Source of the DNA: FEN-1139 sp038207155
Lineage (GTDB): Bacteria; Myxococcota_A; Polyangia; Polyangiales; Polyangiaceae
Reading direction: 5' to 3'
DNA: 64,000 nucleotides
Assembly (NCBI GenBank): GCA_038207155.1
Contig: JBBRAB010000010.1
Coordinates: forward strand, 70,915 to 134,914
Positions 56,918 through 64,000 of the stretch are shown in pieces; within the stretch, counting starts at the first letter, position 1; the number at the start of each line of letters is the position of its first letter. Made by a program: the position numbers and the translations under genes. Under the pieces are notes generated by a model. It was given only the letters and a program-made list of their open reading frames with translations. It did no database searches and had not been told where the DNA came from.

Positions 56918-57964
56918 CTAGCGGGATTCGCGTTCTTGGCGTCGTTGGGAGCGACGCTCCTGCGCCTCTTCGCGCCGGCGCTCGCGCAGCTCCTGACGCA
57001 CGTCGCGCCGCTCTTGGGCCTGCTCGCGCCGTTCGCCACCGGTTTCGCGGCGCTCCTTGGTCGCGTCGCGTCGTTGACTCGCGGCCTCGCGTCGCTCGCC
57101 GGCGGCCTCGCGTCTTTCCGGCGCCGCGCCCGCAGGTGCGCGACGTTCAGACGCGGCGTCGTGGGGCGGAACCGTCGTCTTGCCAGTTGGCGCTTGAGTT
57201 CGCGGGGCTTCGTCGCGAGGAGTGGCGGAACTCTCCGACCGGGCCGGGACGTCACCACGCCGCTCCAAACCCTCAGGCGCCCGAGGTGCGACCGCAGTGG
57301 CCGCGAGCTCGGGAGAATTCGCTTTGGCTGCGGCGCCATTCGACGGTACGGCCTCAGGCGTCGGACGAATCCCTCGCCGCAGTGCTCCGTCGCGCTGCTG
57401 CTTGGCTAGCCGGCGCTCACTCTGCGTGAGAGTCTTTGGCGCGTCTGCGGTGAGCAGGCTGGCGACCGCGCTCGGAGCGACTGGCGCGCTCGCGGCGGGC
57501 GCACTCGAGTGCTCGACGTGATGACTCGCGACGACGCTTGGCAGGCGCCGCGGGGCCTCCGCAGATTTCGCCACGCCGGCACCGACGGAGCTCCGCAGCG
57601 CTGCGGCAGAGGCCGCCGCCTGCACTGCGCTGAGCTCATCACTCGGGCGCACCAGCAGAGGTTCGCCGCGCAGCGTTCCAAGTAGGCCGAGCACGAGCGC
57701 TGCGGCGGCCGCAAAACCCCAATGCTGCGCCCCCGGTTGCCAGCGGCGCTTGGTCGTTGCGGCGAGCAGCAAGCGCGCGCGCAGCTCACTGACCTGAGCT
57801 GCGGCAGGCGGCTGCCACGGCAGCTCCCTCGCAAGCGACCTCAACTCGAGCGACTCGGCGAGCCGCGCCGCGCAGTCGGGGCAGCTGGAAAAATGGCTGG
57901 AGCGTTCAGCGCGCTCAAGCTCTGCCAGCAGCTCTACGGCTGAAAAGCAAGGAGAGTCAGTCAT
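56918..57964 (-). CDS. zinc-type anti-sigma factor with charged repeat tail
   Basis: Partner of the ECF sigma factor. The cytosolic N-terminus has the anti-sigma zinc motif His24-x3-Cys28-x2-Cys31 (SSHFSSCPDCAARL). One membrane helix (about 82-98, WGFAAAAALVLGLLGTL) follows, then a long periplasmic part: Ala/Ser-rich to about residue 255, then some 90 residues of 7-residue repeats such as ERREAAG, ERREAAS, QRRDATK, ERRETGG and ERREQAQ, ending in an Arg/Glu run. The tail should form a long charged helix. Its ATG overlaps the sigma stop (ATGA). The same residue chemistry occurs in the secreted protein at 59654, which heads the operon. Confidence 0.88.
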   Translation of the reverse strand: MTDSPCFSAVELLAELERAERSSHFSSCPDCAARLAESLELRSLARELPWQPPAAAQVSELRARLLLAATTKRRWQPGAQHWGFAAAAALVLGLLGTLRGEPLLVRPSDELSAVQAAASAAALRSSVGAGVAKSAEAPRRLPSVVASHHVEHSSAPAASAPVAPSAVASLLTADAPKTLTQSERRLAKQQRDGALRRGIRPTPEAVPSNGAAAKANSPELAATAVAPRAPEGLERRGDVPARSESSATPRDEAPRTQAPTGKTTVPPHDAASERRAPAGAAPERREAAGERREAASQRRDATKERRETGGERREQAQERRDVRQELRERRREEAQERRSQRRQERESR

Positions 57965-58587
57965 CGCAGCCTCCGACCGAGTCGTGCTTCGACTCGCTTG
58001 CGGGCCTCATGGAGTCGGCGCCAGAGGGTGCCTTCCGGGATCCCGAGGGCACGAGCGACCTCAGTGCCAGGGAGCGCTTCGACCTCGCAGGCGACGAAGA
58101 CCTCGCGAAAATCTGGCGGCAATTCCAGCACGGCCGCGCCGAGGCGCTCCAGCAGTTCACTTCGCTCGAGCGCGCCGTCGGGTAGCGATATGCGCGCCGG
58201 TTCCTCCTCGGGCAGCTCGTCGACGACGGTCTGCCAGCGCCGACGTCGGCCCTCACTTCGGCGATGGTGGCGGGCGATGTTGGAGGCGATCCCGAACAGC
58301 CAAGTCCGGACGCGCGAACGCGCATCAAAGCTGGGCGCCGCGCGCAGGACTTCGATGAACGTCGCTTGCACCAGATCGTCCAGCTGACTTGAGTCCGAAC
58401 CGCTGAGCCGCGAAAGGTAGCGAAACACCGCCAGGTGATAGCGGTCAAACAGCTGTCCAAGCGCGGCTTGATCTCCCGACGCGACGCTTGCGACGAGGCG
58501 TCGCTCAGCTTGCTCGACAAGATCGCTCGGAAAATCGGCTTCCGCGTCTGGAGTCAGAAAGACAACCTCAGCCCGAGAGTAGCCCAC
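57961..58587 (-). CDS. ECF-type RNA polymerase sigma factor
   Basis: Alternative sigma factor, 208 residues, with region 2 (LGQLFDRYHLAVFRYLSRLS, LDDLVQATFIEVLRAAPSFD, RVRTWLFGIASNIARHHRR) and region 4 (LELPPDFREVFVACEVEALP, GTEVARALGIPEGTLWRRLH). Region 3 is absent, as in ECF sigmas. The chosen start is GTG 58587 with GAGG five bases before it. The open frame runs far upstream (to 59256) but there it is antisense-like read-through of the barrel gene in another frame. The start lies 34 bases inside the barrel gene, so translation is coupled to it, and the stop overlaps the anti-sigma start. Confidence 0.93.
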   Translation of the reverse strand: MGYSRAEVVFLTPDAEADFPSDLVEQAERRLVASVASGDQAALGQLFDRYHLAVFRYLSRLSGSDSSQLDDLVQATFIEVLRAAPSFDARSRVRTWLFGIASNIARHHRRSEGRRRRWQTVVDELPEEEPARISLPDGALERSELLERLGAAVLELPPDFREVFVACEVEALPGTEVARALGIPEGTLWRRLHEARKRVEARLGRRLR

Positions 58588-59630
58588 GTGGACCTCGTCG
58601 CAAGACCGTCGGTGGTGTAGTCGAGCAGCTGGTTGGCGCTGGCGCGCAGTTTCAGAGTCTTGGTCAGCGAGGCGTCGCCTCGAACCCCGTAGGAGATCGC
58701 GTGACCCGCGGCATCGATGTACGGCGCATACTGTCCGTAGGCACTCACGCTCCACCCGTTGAACCGGTGCAGCAGACTCGGCTGCACTGCCCAATGCAGC
58801 GGCAATATCGGGAGACCGTCCGCCGCCGAGGGGCCATCCAACAGGAGCGCTCGTGCTTGTCCCTGCTGCGTCACGGACGTCGCATACGCGTAGTAGGACG
58901 CCATCAGCCCGAGATCGGTGTCTTGATGCAGCGTCTCGGTCACCCCGAGCGAGAGGCGTCCCTGATACGTTTGCTGGTCCTCGCGGCCGAGTATGCTCGC
59001 CAACTCGGCGCGACAGGCCAGATCGCTCCCGCACACACTGCCGAGCGAGGCTCCCGCGTTGCGCTTGCCCCCCGAACCTTCGGTGACGTTGTAAGCAAGC
59101 AGTCCGGTCGAGGCCTCGACCACGGTCTCGTAGTTGGAGTCCCCGTTCGTACCCCATTCGGTTCCCAGCTCCCCACTGTACGAGGACGAGGTCGACGACA
59201 GTTTTACTGACGTCGGGCTCGAGGCCCCGGAAAGTGTGAGTGGGATCGTCAACCATGTCTGGCTCCGCGGGGAGAACGTGCCGCTCGCAAAGAGGGCAAA
59301 GTGGTCACTGAGTTCATACGTCGCATTGGCTGAGACCAACCAAGCGGTGAAGGCACTGCGCGAGCTCGTCTCAAAATAGCGCGTGCCGCGCAAATCGAGT
59401 CCCAGCAGCAAGGCGTCAGTCGGGTGAAAACCGGCACCCACGCGCTGGGCCAAGAAGTAAGAAGAGGTCTTGCTCTGAAGCCCGTCCGTGCGCCCGAAAG
59501 TGCTGTCCTCGCGCACCGAGTAGGGGTGGGAGGGGGGAGCCTCAGGCGCGGGAGCGGGAGCGGGGGTCTCGCCTGACGCGAAGGACCCCCAGAGCAGGAC
59601 CGCCAGGGCTGCGCACTTGGTTGTGTGCAT
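58554..59630 (-). CDS. outer-membrane barrel-like protein in the sigma operon
   Basis: Exported protein of 358 residues. Signal MHTTKCAALAVLLWGSFASG, a Pro/Ala linker, then alternating polar/hydrophobic strands rich in Tyr, Ser, Thr and Gly (LLLGLDLRGTRYFETSSRSA, WLVSANATYELSDHFALFAS, YQGRLSLGVTETLHQDTDLG, WSVSAYGQYAPYIDAAGH). It ends in Phe (STWATLGLRLSF), the outer-membrane insertion mark. Two cysteines are close together (VCGSDLAC). No named family is assigned. It starts 23 bases after the charged-repeat gene and overlaps the sigma gene by 34 bases, so it belongs to the same transcript. Confidence 0.8.
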   Translation of the reverse strand: MHTTKCAALAVLLWGSFASGETPAPAPAPEAPPSHPYSVREDSTFGRTDGLQSKTSSYFLAQRVGAGFHPTDALLLGLDLRGTRYFETSSRSAFTAWLVSANATYELSDHFALFASGTFSPRSQTWLTIPLTLSGASSPTSVKLSSTSSSYSGELGTEWGTNGDSNYETVVEASTGLLAYNVTEGSGGKRNAGASLGSVCGSDLACRAELASILGREDQQTYQGRLSLGVTETLHQDTDLGLMASYYAYATSVTQQGQARALLLDGPSAADGLPILPLHWAVQPSLLHRFNGWSVSAYGQYAPYIDAAGHAISYGVRGDASLTKTLKLRASANQLLDYTTDGLATRSTWATLGLRLSF

Positions 59631-59653
59631 TTTATTAAGCTAAGGGTTCCGCG

Positions 59654-60118
59654 TTACTGAGCCTGACGTGCTTGCTGGCGTTCAGTGCGATTGGCGGCGC
59701 GGTCCTGACGACGCTCCTGGCGTCCCTCCTGGCGTCCCTCACGCCCGGCCTGGCGCGCCTCGTGGCGCTCCTTGCGGGAATCACGGTTAGCCTCACGAGC
59801 CTCGTGGCGCTCCTTGCGGGCCTCACGGTTGGCCTCACGCGCCTCGTGACGCTCGCCGCGGGCCTCCTTGGAGGCCTCGTGAGCTTCTTTGCGCTCCTCC
59901 TTCTTATCTCCCGGAGCGGCCTCGCGGGCTTCCTTGCGCTCGTGGCGGGCGTCCTTGGTGGCCTCACGGGCTTCCTTGCGCTCCTTGCGAACCTCACCAT
60001 TGCCCTCGTGGCGGGCGGAGGTGTCGGCTTGTGCATCCTTCGGCGCTGGCTCAGCGGCCAGGGCGAAGGCGGGGGCGAGGGTGATGAACAGAGCAAGCAA
60101 GCTGGTGGAGAGTTTCAT
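59654..60118 (-). CDS. secreted Arg/Glu-rich 14-residue-repeat protein
   Basis: First gene of the sigma operon, 154 residues. A clean signal peptide (MKLSTSLLALFITLAPAFAL, cleavage near LAA) is followed almost entirely by repeats of about 14 residues, best seen as EARKERHEAREANR, with variants such as EVRKERKEAREATK, DARHERKEAREAAP, EARGERHEAREANR and DSRKERHEARQAGR. Alternating acidic and basic residues predict a stable single helix or coiled coil in the periplasm. No known family. The repeats are also clear in the DNA (42-base period). A parallel frame at 59635-60096 is a frame-shifted shadow with Arg/Pro/Thr content. Confidence 0.8.
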   Translation of the reverse strand: MKLSTSLLALFITLAPAFALAAEPAPKDAQADTSARHEGNGEVRKERKEAREATKDARHERKEAREAAPGDKKEERKEAHEASKEARGERHEAREANREARKERHEAREANRDSRKERHEARQAGREGRQEGRQERRQDRAANRTERQQARQAQ

Positions 60119-60183
60119 GGTACTTTTTCTCGGGTATTCTGTTGGTTTGGGGGCCCGCGGGAACGATGCTGTCCGGACCGCGG

Positions 60184-60199
60184 AGGCCGTCTTCGGCCT
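60184..60199. promoter_or_regulatory. palindromic hairpin between divergent genes
   Basis: AGGCCG-TCTT-CGGCCT, a perfect 6-bp stem in the 194-base gap between the sigma operon and the GH94 gene, 66 bases before the start of the repeat-protein gene. Could be an operator or leader hairpin; no consensus ECF promoter could be pinned down. Confidence 0.3.
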
Positions 60200-60312
60200 G
60201 ACATAGAGTCCGTGCCCGCTCCGCCACGGACCTTCGCGGGGCGAGTGATGATTCTCAACTTCGGCTGTTTAGCCGATTCTCACGAGCTGATTTCTCCACT
60301 ACTGTCCGCCCC

Positions 60313-62718
60313 ATGACGAGTTTTGGGCAATTCGACGACAAACGACGGGAGTACGTGATCACCCGCCCCGACACGCCCCGACCTTGGAGCAACTACCTGG
60401 GGTCCACCTCCTACGGGGCGATCATCACGAACCACGCGGGTGGCTACAGCTTCTTCAAGTCGGCTGCTCAGGGGCGCTTCGTGCGCTTGCGTTTCAACTC
60501 GGTGCCGCTCGATCAACCCGGTCGCTACTTTTACCTGCGCGACGCAGCGACGGGCGACTACTGGTCCAACGCCTGGCAACCCGTCGGTAAGCCTCTCGAG
60601 CAGTACGAGAGCATTTGTCGTCACGGCACGGGTTACACGATCATCGAGAGCCGGTACTCCGAGATCGCCACGCGCACGACGTATTTTGTTCCACTCGACA
60701 AGCACTACGAAGTTTGGTGGCTCGAGGTCACCAACGAGGGCAATCAGGAGCGCACGCTCGACCTATTTAGCTACCTCGAGTTCGCCAGTGAGTGGCACGT
60801 CTGGCACGACACCTTCAATCTTCAGTATTCTCAGTACATCGTCGACACCGAGTTCAAGGACGGGATTCTTTGTCACAGCACGTCCCACAATCTTCCCGAG
60901 GTACCCGAGAGCTTCGAGTTCCGCGACCAGAGCCGGCACAGCTTCATCACGCTGGTTGGCGCTGAGATCAGCGGGTTTGACTCGGATCGCGAGGTCTTCC
61001 TCGGGAGTCCCTACCGCACCTACCGCGAGCCGCAGGTCGTCGAGACTGGTCGCACCACGGGCAGCCTCGCTCACGGCGACAACGCCTGCGGAACGCTGCA
61101 GACGCGCCTGACGCTTGCCCCCGGTGAGACCAAGCAGGTTGCGATCCTACTCGGCGTGGGTCGTGGTGAAGTGGCGGGCCGAAAGGCGCGCGAGGAAATG
61201 GGAGATTTTGCGAGCATCGCTGCCGCCCTGCAAGCGGTGCGCGGCTACTGGCACGATCGCATCGGAAGCCTGCGCGTGGAGACTCCCGATCCCGAGCTCG
61301 ATCACATGCTCAACGTGTGGAACGCGTACAACTGCCTGATCACCTACGCCTGGTCGCGCGCGGCCAGTCTGGTGTACTCCGGTGAACGCGACGGCCTTGG
61401 CTACCGCGATACCGTTCAGGACTTGCTCGGCGTGATGGCCGCGCTGCCCGAAGAGGTGCGTGAGCGACTCGAGTTGATGCTAACAGGTCAGGCCTCGACC
61501 GGCGGCGCGCTGCCCGTCGTCAAGCCCTTTGCTCACCGTCCCGGGGCTGAGCCCTTGCCGCGTGACGATGAGTACCGCTCCGACGACAGTCTGTGGCTCT
61601 TTGATGCCGTGCCCGCCTACGTCAAAGAGACAGGAAATACAGCATTCTTGGACTGCGTTCTGCCCTATGCGGACGCCGGCGAGGCCACGGTGCTCGGTCA
61701 CCTGAGGCGCGCGATCGAGTTCAATCTCGAGCGACGCGGCGCCCATGGACTGCCCTGCGGACTCTCCGCCGACTGGAACGACACGCTCAAACTCGGCTAT
61801 CACGGCGAGAGTGTGATGGTGACGTTCCAGCTGCGACACGCGCTGCGGACCTACGTCGAGATCACCACGCGTCTTGGGCGAAGCAGTGAAACTGCTTGGG
61901 CCACGGATCAGCTCAGCGAGCTCGATCGCTCGATTCAACAGCACACCTGGGATGGCGCCTGGTTCGTGCGCGCCTTCCGTGAAGACGGCAGCGTGATTGG
62001 CTCCGCCAAAGATGCCGAGGGCTCCATCTTCCTCAACGCTCAGACCTGGGCCGTGCTCAGTGGCGCTGCCAGTGGCGCGCAGTCCGTCAGCGCCATGGAC
62101 GCCTGCCACCAGCAGCTGGCCACGGACTACGGCCTGATGCTGTGCGCTCCACCCTTTGAGAAAGTGCCCTGTAACGAGATCCGCGCGGTGCTCTTTAATC
62201 CAGGAATGAAGGAAAATAGCGGCATTTTCTGCCACCCTCAGGGTTGGGCGGTGATCGCCGAGACCATGCTCGGACGTGGCGACCGCGCCTATGAGTACTA
62301 CCGCGCGTACATGCCGTCTGCGTACAACGACCGGGCTGAGATCCGCGAGATCGAACCCTACGTGCACTGTCAGTCGACGCACGGTCGCTACAGCAGGCGT
62401 CACGGCGCCTCGCGTTTGCCCTGGCTCAGTGGGACCGCGACCTGGTCGTACGTGGCAGGAACCCAGTACCTGCTCGGGATCCGTCCCGACTGGGACGGCC
62501 TGCGCGTCGAGCCAGTCATTCCCGCCAAGTGGGACGGCTTCAAAGTAGAACGCCGCTTCCGCGGTGCCACCTACCAAATCATAGTAAACAACCCGCAGCA
62601 TGTTGAGAGTGGAGTCGTCCGCATCAGCGTGGACGGCGTCAGTGTCGCGCCGGGCGCTCCGCTCCCGCTCGCTCCACCCGGCAGCGAAGTGACGGTGGTC
62701 GTGGAACTCGGGCGCTAG
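60313..62718 (+). CDS. GH94 family phosphorylase (cellobiose/chitobiose phosphorylase-like)
   Basis: Splits a beta-linked disaccharide with phosphate to sugar-1-phosphate plus a free sugar. At 801 residues it has full family length. Domains: N-terminal beta-sandwich (FGQFDDKRREYVITRPDTPR, WSNYLGSTSYGAIITNHAGG, YFYLRDAATGDYWSNAWQPV) and an (alpha/alpha)6 catalytic barrel with GERDGLGYRDTVQDLLGVMA and the acid Asp in LSADWNDTLKL (about 486-490). The C-terminal phosphate region is KENSGIFCHPQGWAVIAETM, RLPWLSGTATWSY and LLGIRPDWDGLRVEP. No signal peptide, so cytosolic. Cellobiose and diacetylchitobiose types cannot be told apart by eye. No sugar transporter is adjacent. Confidence 0.93.
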   Translation: MTSFGQFDDKRREYVITRPDTPRPWSNYLGSTSYGAIITNHAGGYSFFKSAAQGRFVRLRFNSVPLDQPGRYFYLRDAATGDYWSNAWQPVGKPLEQYESICRHGTGYTIIESRYSEIATRTTYFVPLDKHYEVWWLEVTNEGNQERTLDLFSYLEFASEWHVWHDTFNLQYSQYIVDTEFKDGILCHSTSHNLPEVPESFEFRDQSRHSFITLVGAEISGFDSDREVFLGSPYRTYREPQVVETGRTTGSLAHGDNACGTLQTRLTLAPGETKQVAILLGVGRGEVAGRKAREEMGDFASIAAALQAVRGYWHDRIGSLRVETPDPELDHMLNVWNAYNCLITYAWSRAASLVYSGERDGLGYRDTVQDLLGVMAALPEEVRERLELMLTGQASTGGALPVVKPFAHRPGAEPLPRDDEYRSDDSLWLFDAVPAYVKETGNTAFLDCVLPYADAGEATVLGHLRRAIEFNLERRGAHGLPCGLSADWNDTLKLGYHGESVMVTFQLRHALRTYVEITTRLGRSSETAWATDQLSELDRSIQQHTWDGAWFVRAFREDGSVIGSAKDAEGSIFLNAQTWAVLSGAASGAQSVSAMDACHQQLATDYGLMLCAPPFEKVPCNEIRAVLFNPGMKENSGIFCHPQGWAVIAETMLGRGDRAYEYYRAYMPSAYNDRAEIREIEPYVHCQSTHGRYSRRHGASRLPWLSGTATWSYVAGTQYLLGIRPDWDGLRVEPVIPAKWDGFKVERRFRGATYQIIVNNPQHVESGVVRISVDGVSVAPGAPLPLAPPGSEVTVVVELGR

Positions 62719-62731
62719 GGTTCAGGTCACC

Positions 62732-63064
62732 TTGACTCTTACGCTTACCCTGCTGAGCATTGCTGGCGCGCTACTGTGGCTTCTTCGTGCTGCAGTAGCG
62801 GCCAACACGTTGTTTCGAATGGATGTGGACCGCGGTCAAATCGTCACCATGAAGGGTCGCCTGCCGCGGCGACTCCTCGGTGACGTTCGTGACGTGCTCG
62901 CCATGGCGCCCCACCCCACGGGGCGTTTGCGCTGTTACAGCAGCCAGCGACGCCCCGTTTGGCAATACAGCGGCAGCTTTAGCGAAGACCATCGGCAGCG
63001 ACTGCGCAACGTGCTCGGACAATGGTCCGTCGCTCAGTTGCGCCAGGCGCCTCGCACCGAGTGA
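62732..63064 (+). CDS. DUF3634-like small membrane-anchored protein
   Basis: A 110-residue protein starting at TTG 62732, with AGGT upstream. One N-terminal membrane helix (LTLLSIAGALLWLLRAAVAA) is followed by a small basic domain with the DUF3634 pattern: LFRMDVDRGQIVTMKGRLPR, RLLGDVRDVLA, then QYSGSFSEDHRQRLRNVLGQ and WSVAQLR. Function unknown. It lies 13 bases after the GH94 gene and is probably on the same transcript, though no functional link is evident. Confidence 0.75.
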   Translation: MTLTLTLLSIAGALLWLLRAAVAANTLFRMDVDRGQIVTMKGRLPRRLLGDVRDVLAMAPHPTGRLRCYSSQRRPVWQYSGSFSEDHRQRLRNVLGQWSVAQLRQAPRTE

Positions 63065-63560
63065 GCCCAGGGCACAGCGTCGGTCCTTCGGACTGCCGCT
63101 TATCGTCGCTGACGTGCACAGTGCGTGGTCCGACGACGCGAACCACGCGAACCGCGCAATGGAGCAATCCCTGGCATCCTACCTAGCGCTGCTCGTTTCA
63201 ATGCTAGCGTCACCCCATCAGTTGTCTCTCGCGTTTACTGCGCATAATGGCATCAGTTAGGAGAAAGCAGCGGGGTTGCTTGGGGGGCGCATTTCGGCCA
63301 CGAAACGCCGGGTTTACTGCGGGCGTCAGCAGCCGCGCGTCGCCCTTGAGAACTGCCGCCGCACTTCACTAGATGCTCGCGGTCGCCTGCTCATCTGTGA
63401 AGCGCGAACCGATGCGCGGTTACCCGAAGGCTGCGGCAAGTAGAGTGCTGGACGGCACGAGGAGGCGCGAAGGAAGGGCTGCATCGATCATCGCGATGTG
63501 CGTTGACTTGGCGGCACGCGTAAGCGGAGCGAGGGCGGTTGGCGGAGGTCCAGTACTTAC

Positions 63561-63592
63561 GGAGTGTCACAGTTCAGTGAGATTGACACTCC
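63561..63592. repeat. 9-bp perfect inverted repeat, 14-base loop
   Basis: GGAGTGTCA (63561-63569) and TGACACTCC (63584-63592). Strong stem in an otherwise empty region. No T-run on either side; could be an operator or part of a small RNA or repeat element. Confidence 0.5.
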
Positions 63593-63663
63593 ATGGGGCC
63601 TCGTTAGGGTGTGGAAAGTTTTCGATTGACGCACGAGTATGGGGTGCTAATTACTTCAAAATT

Positions 63664-63706
63664 AGTCTGTTGGGGACGTCTGTTGGGGACGTCTGTCCCT
63701 CAGACT
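63664..63706. repeat. nested direct and inverted repeat around GTCTGTTGGGGAC
   Basis: GTCTGTTGGGGAC occurs twice in tandem (63665-63677, 63678-63690). The block is framed by AGTCTG (63664-63669) and CAGACT (63701-63706), and GGGGAC-GTCT-GTCCC (63685-63699) forms an inner hairpin. The layout resembles REP-like palindromes, though that is only a suggestion. Confidence 0.5.
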
Positions 63707-64000
63707 GCAAGGGGAAGCATGGAACAGCGAAGAATCTTGGGGAATCGAAGCGTCGTGTTGGGGGAGAACTGCGGCCATTTGGCGCGTCTCAGTGCGGGCA
63801 CATCGGGAGTGTGGGTCGGCCGCGGCCTGGTGCTCCTCCTTCCCTCACTATTGCTGGCTCGGAACCTGTCAACGATTCTGCGACACCGGAGAGCGTCAGT
63901 TTAGTGGCGGCACCTCGGTCGGATTGGGGTGGTTTCGCGGGGACGGGCCGCGGCGATCATCGTGAGCGGCAGGCCGCGCGAGGCGGTGCTCGCGGGGCGC

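Larger units (their letters stand above)
63065..64000. other. 936 bases without a convincing gene
   Basis: No ORF with protein-like composition is found. A 97-codon frame at 63611-63904 begins at GTG and has no recognisable motif. The stretch 63600-63680 is visibly lower in G+C. It contains two inverted repeats (63561-63592 and 63664-63706) listed separately. The right edge may hold the regulatory region of a gene outside the window. Confidence 0.5.

Noticed and set aside
58590..59256. N-terminal extension of the sigma factor frame
   Set aside because: Read-through in another frame of the barrel gene; sigma regions begin only after 58587 and a ribosome site precedes the GTG there.
59635..60096. 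153-codon ORF parallel to the charged-repeat gene
   Set aside because: Same repeats in a shifted frame, without a signal peptide; the 59654-60118 frame has a clean one.
63611..63904. 97-codon plus-strand ORF near the right end
   Set aside because: Overlaps the nested repeat at 63664-63706, has no ribosome site or family pattern.

Overview
This 64 kb window is bacterial chromosome of high GC (roughly two thirds G+C by eye) with dense genes on both strands. The gene content points to a myxobacterium-like deltaproteobacterium (Myxococcota, probably near Polyangiales). Evidence for this: many lipoproteins and secreted proteins of unknown function with Ala/Pro-rich linkers, PEGA, GYF_2, FHA and PATAN-type domains, an orphan NtrC regulator, a soluble chemoreceptor, the carboxynorspermidine route to polyamines, a plastid-like NadA, and an ATP synthase cluster with separate b' and b subunits. 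This assignment is an inference from gene content; no rRNA or tRNA is present.

Layout. 1-3641: a cut LysM/M15-like wall enzyme, an ABC-F ATPase and an AT-rich, gene-poor gap. 3642-11356: MgtC/DUF4010 membrane protein, a 1012-residue lipoprotein coupled to rsmE, and the CASDH-nspC polyamine pair. 11433-22824: GT-C-type membrane protein, nadA, EamA exporter, a diguanylate cyclase ending in a hemerythrin domain, a glutathione S-transferase, two small Cys-containing lipoproteins, a TPR protein and a DsbD-like reductase. 23027-30519 (all minus): lipoprotein, GYF_2 protein, ComF, PEGA-like protein, a Nudix protein with a broken Nudix box, a double zinc-ribbon/double FHA protein and a DUF4349 lipoprotein with a barrel-like tail. 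30820-33472: soluble MCP, SpoU methylase, ruvA. 33634-42145: envelope cluster built around an NtrC-type regulator. 42246-44783: a ClpA-like ATPase.

44784-47347 is the one clearly plastic region. Direct repeats lead to the 3' tip of an RHS gene, which is cut by a complete ISAs1-family insertion sequence (45539-46838). On the other side of the IS lies a cut four-helix-bundle (S23-type) gene with an in-frame 30-bp duplication. No target-site duplication is seen, so the IS probably marks a rearrangement junction.

47348-64000: a three-module pseudo-receiver/PATAN/J-like protein, a tiny TatA-like protein, folK, a partial ATP synthase operon (b', b, delta, alpha, gamma; no a, c, beta or epsilon here), a VKOR-DsbA fusion, and a four-gene minus-strand operon. 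In that operon an ECF sigma factor and its anti-sigma factor sit with a barrel-like protein and a secreted Arg/Glu-repeat protein whose 14-residue repeats resemble the 7-residue repeats in the anti-sigma tail. A GH94 phosphorylase and a DUF3634 protein follow, then 0.9 kb without a convincing gene. The sigma/anti-sigma/repeat-protein operon is the best candidate here for a poorly described system.
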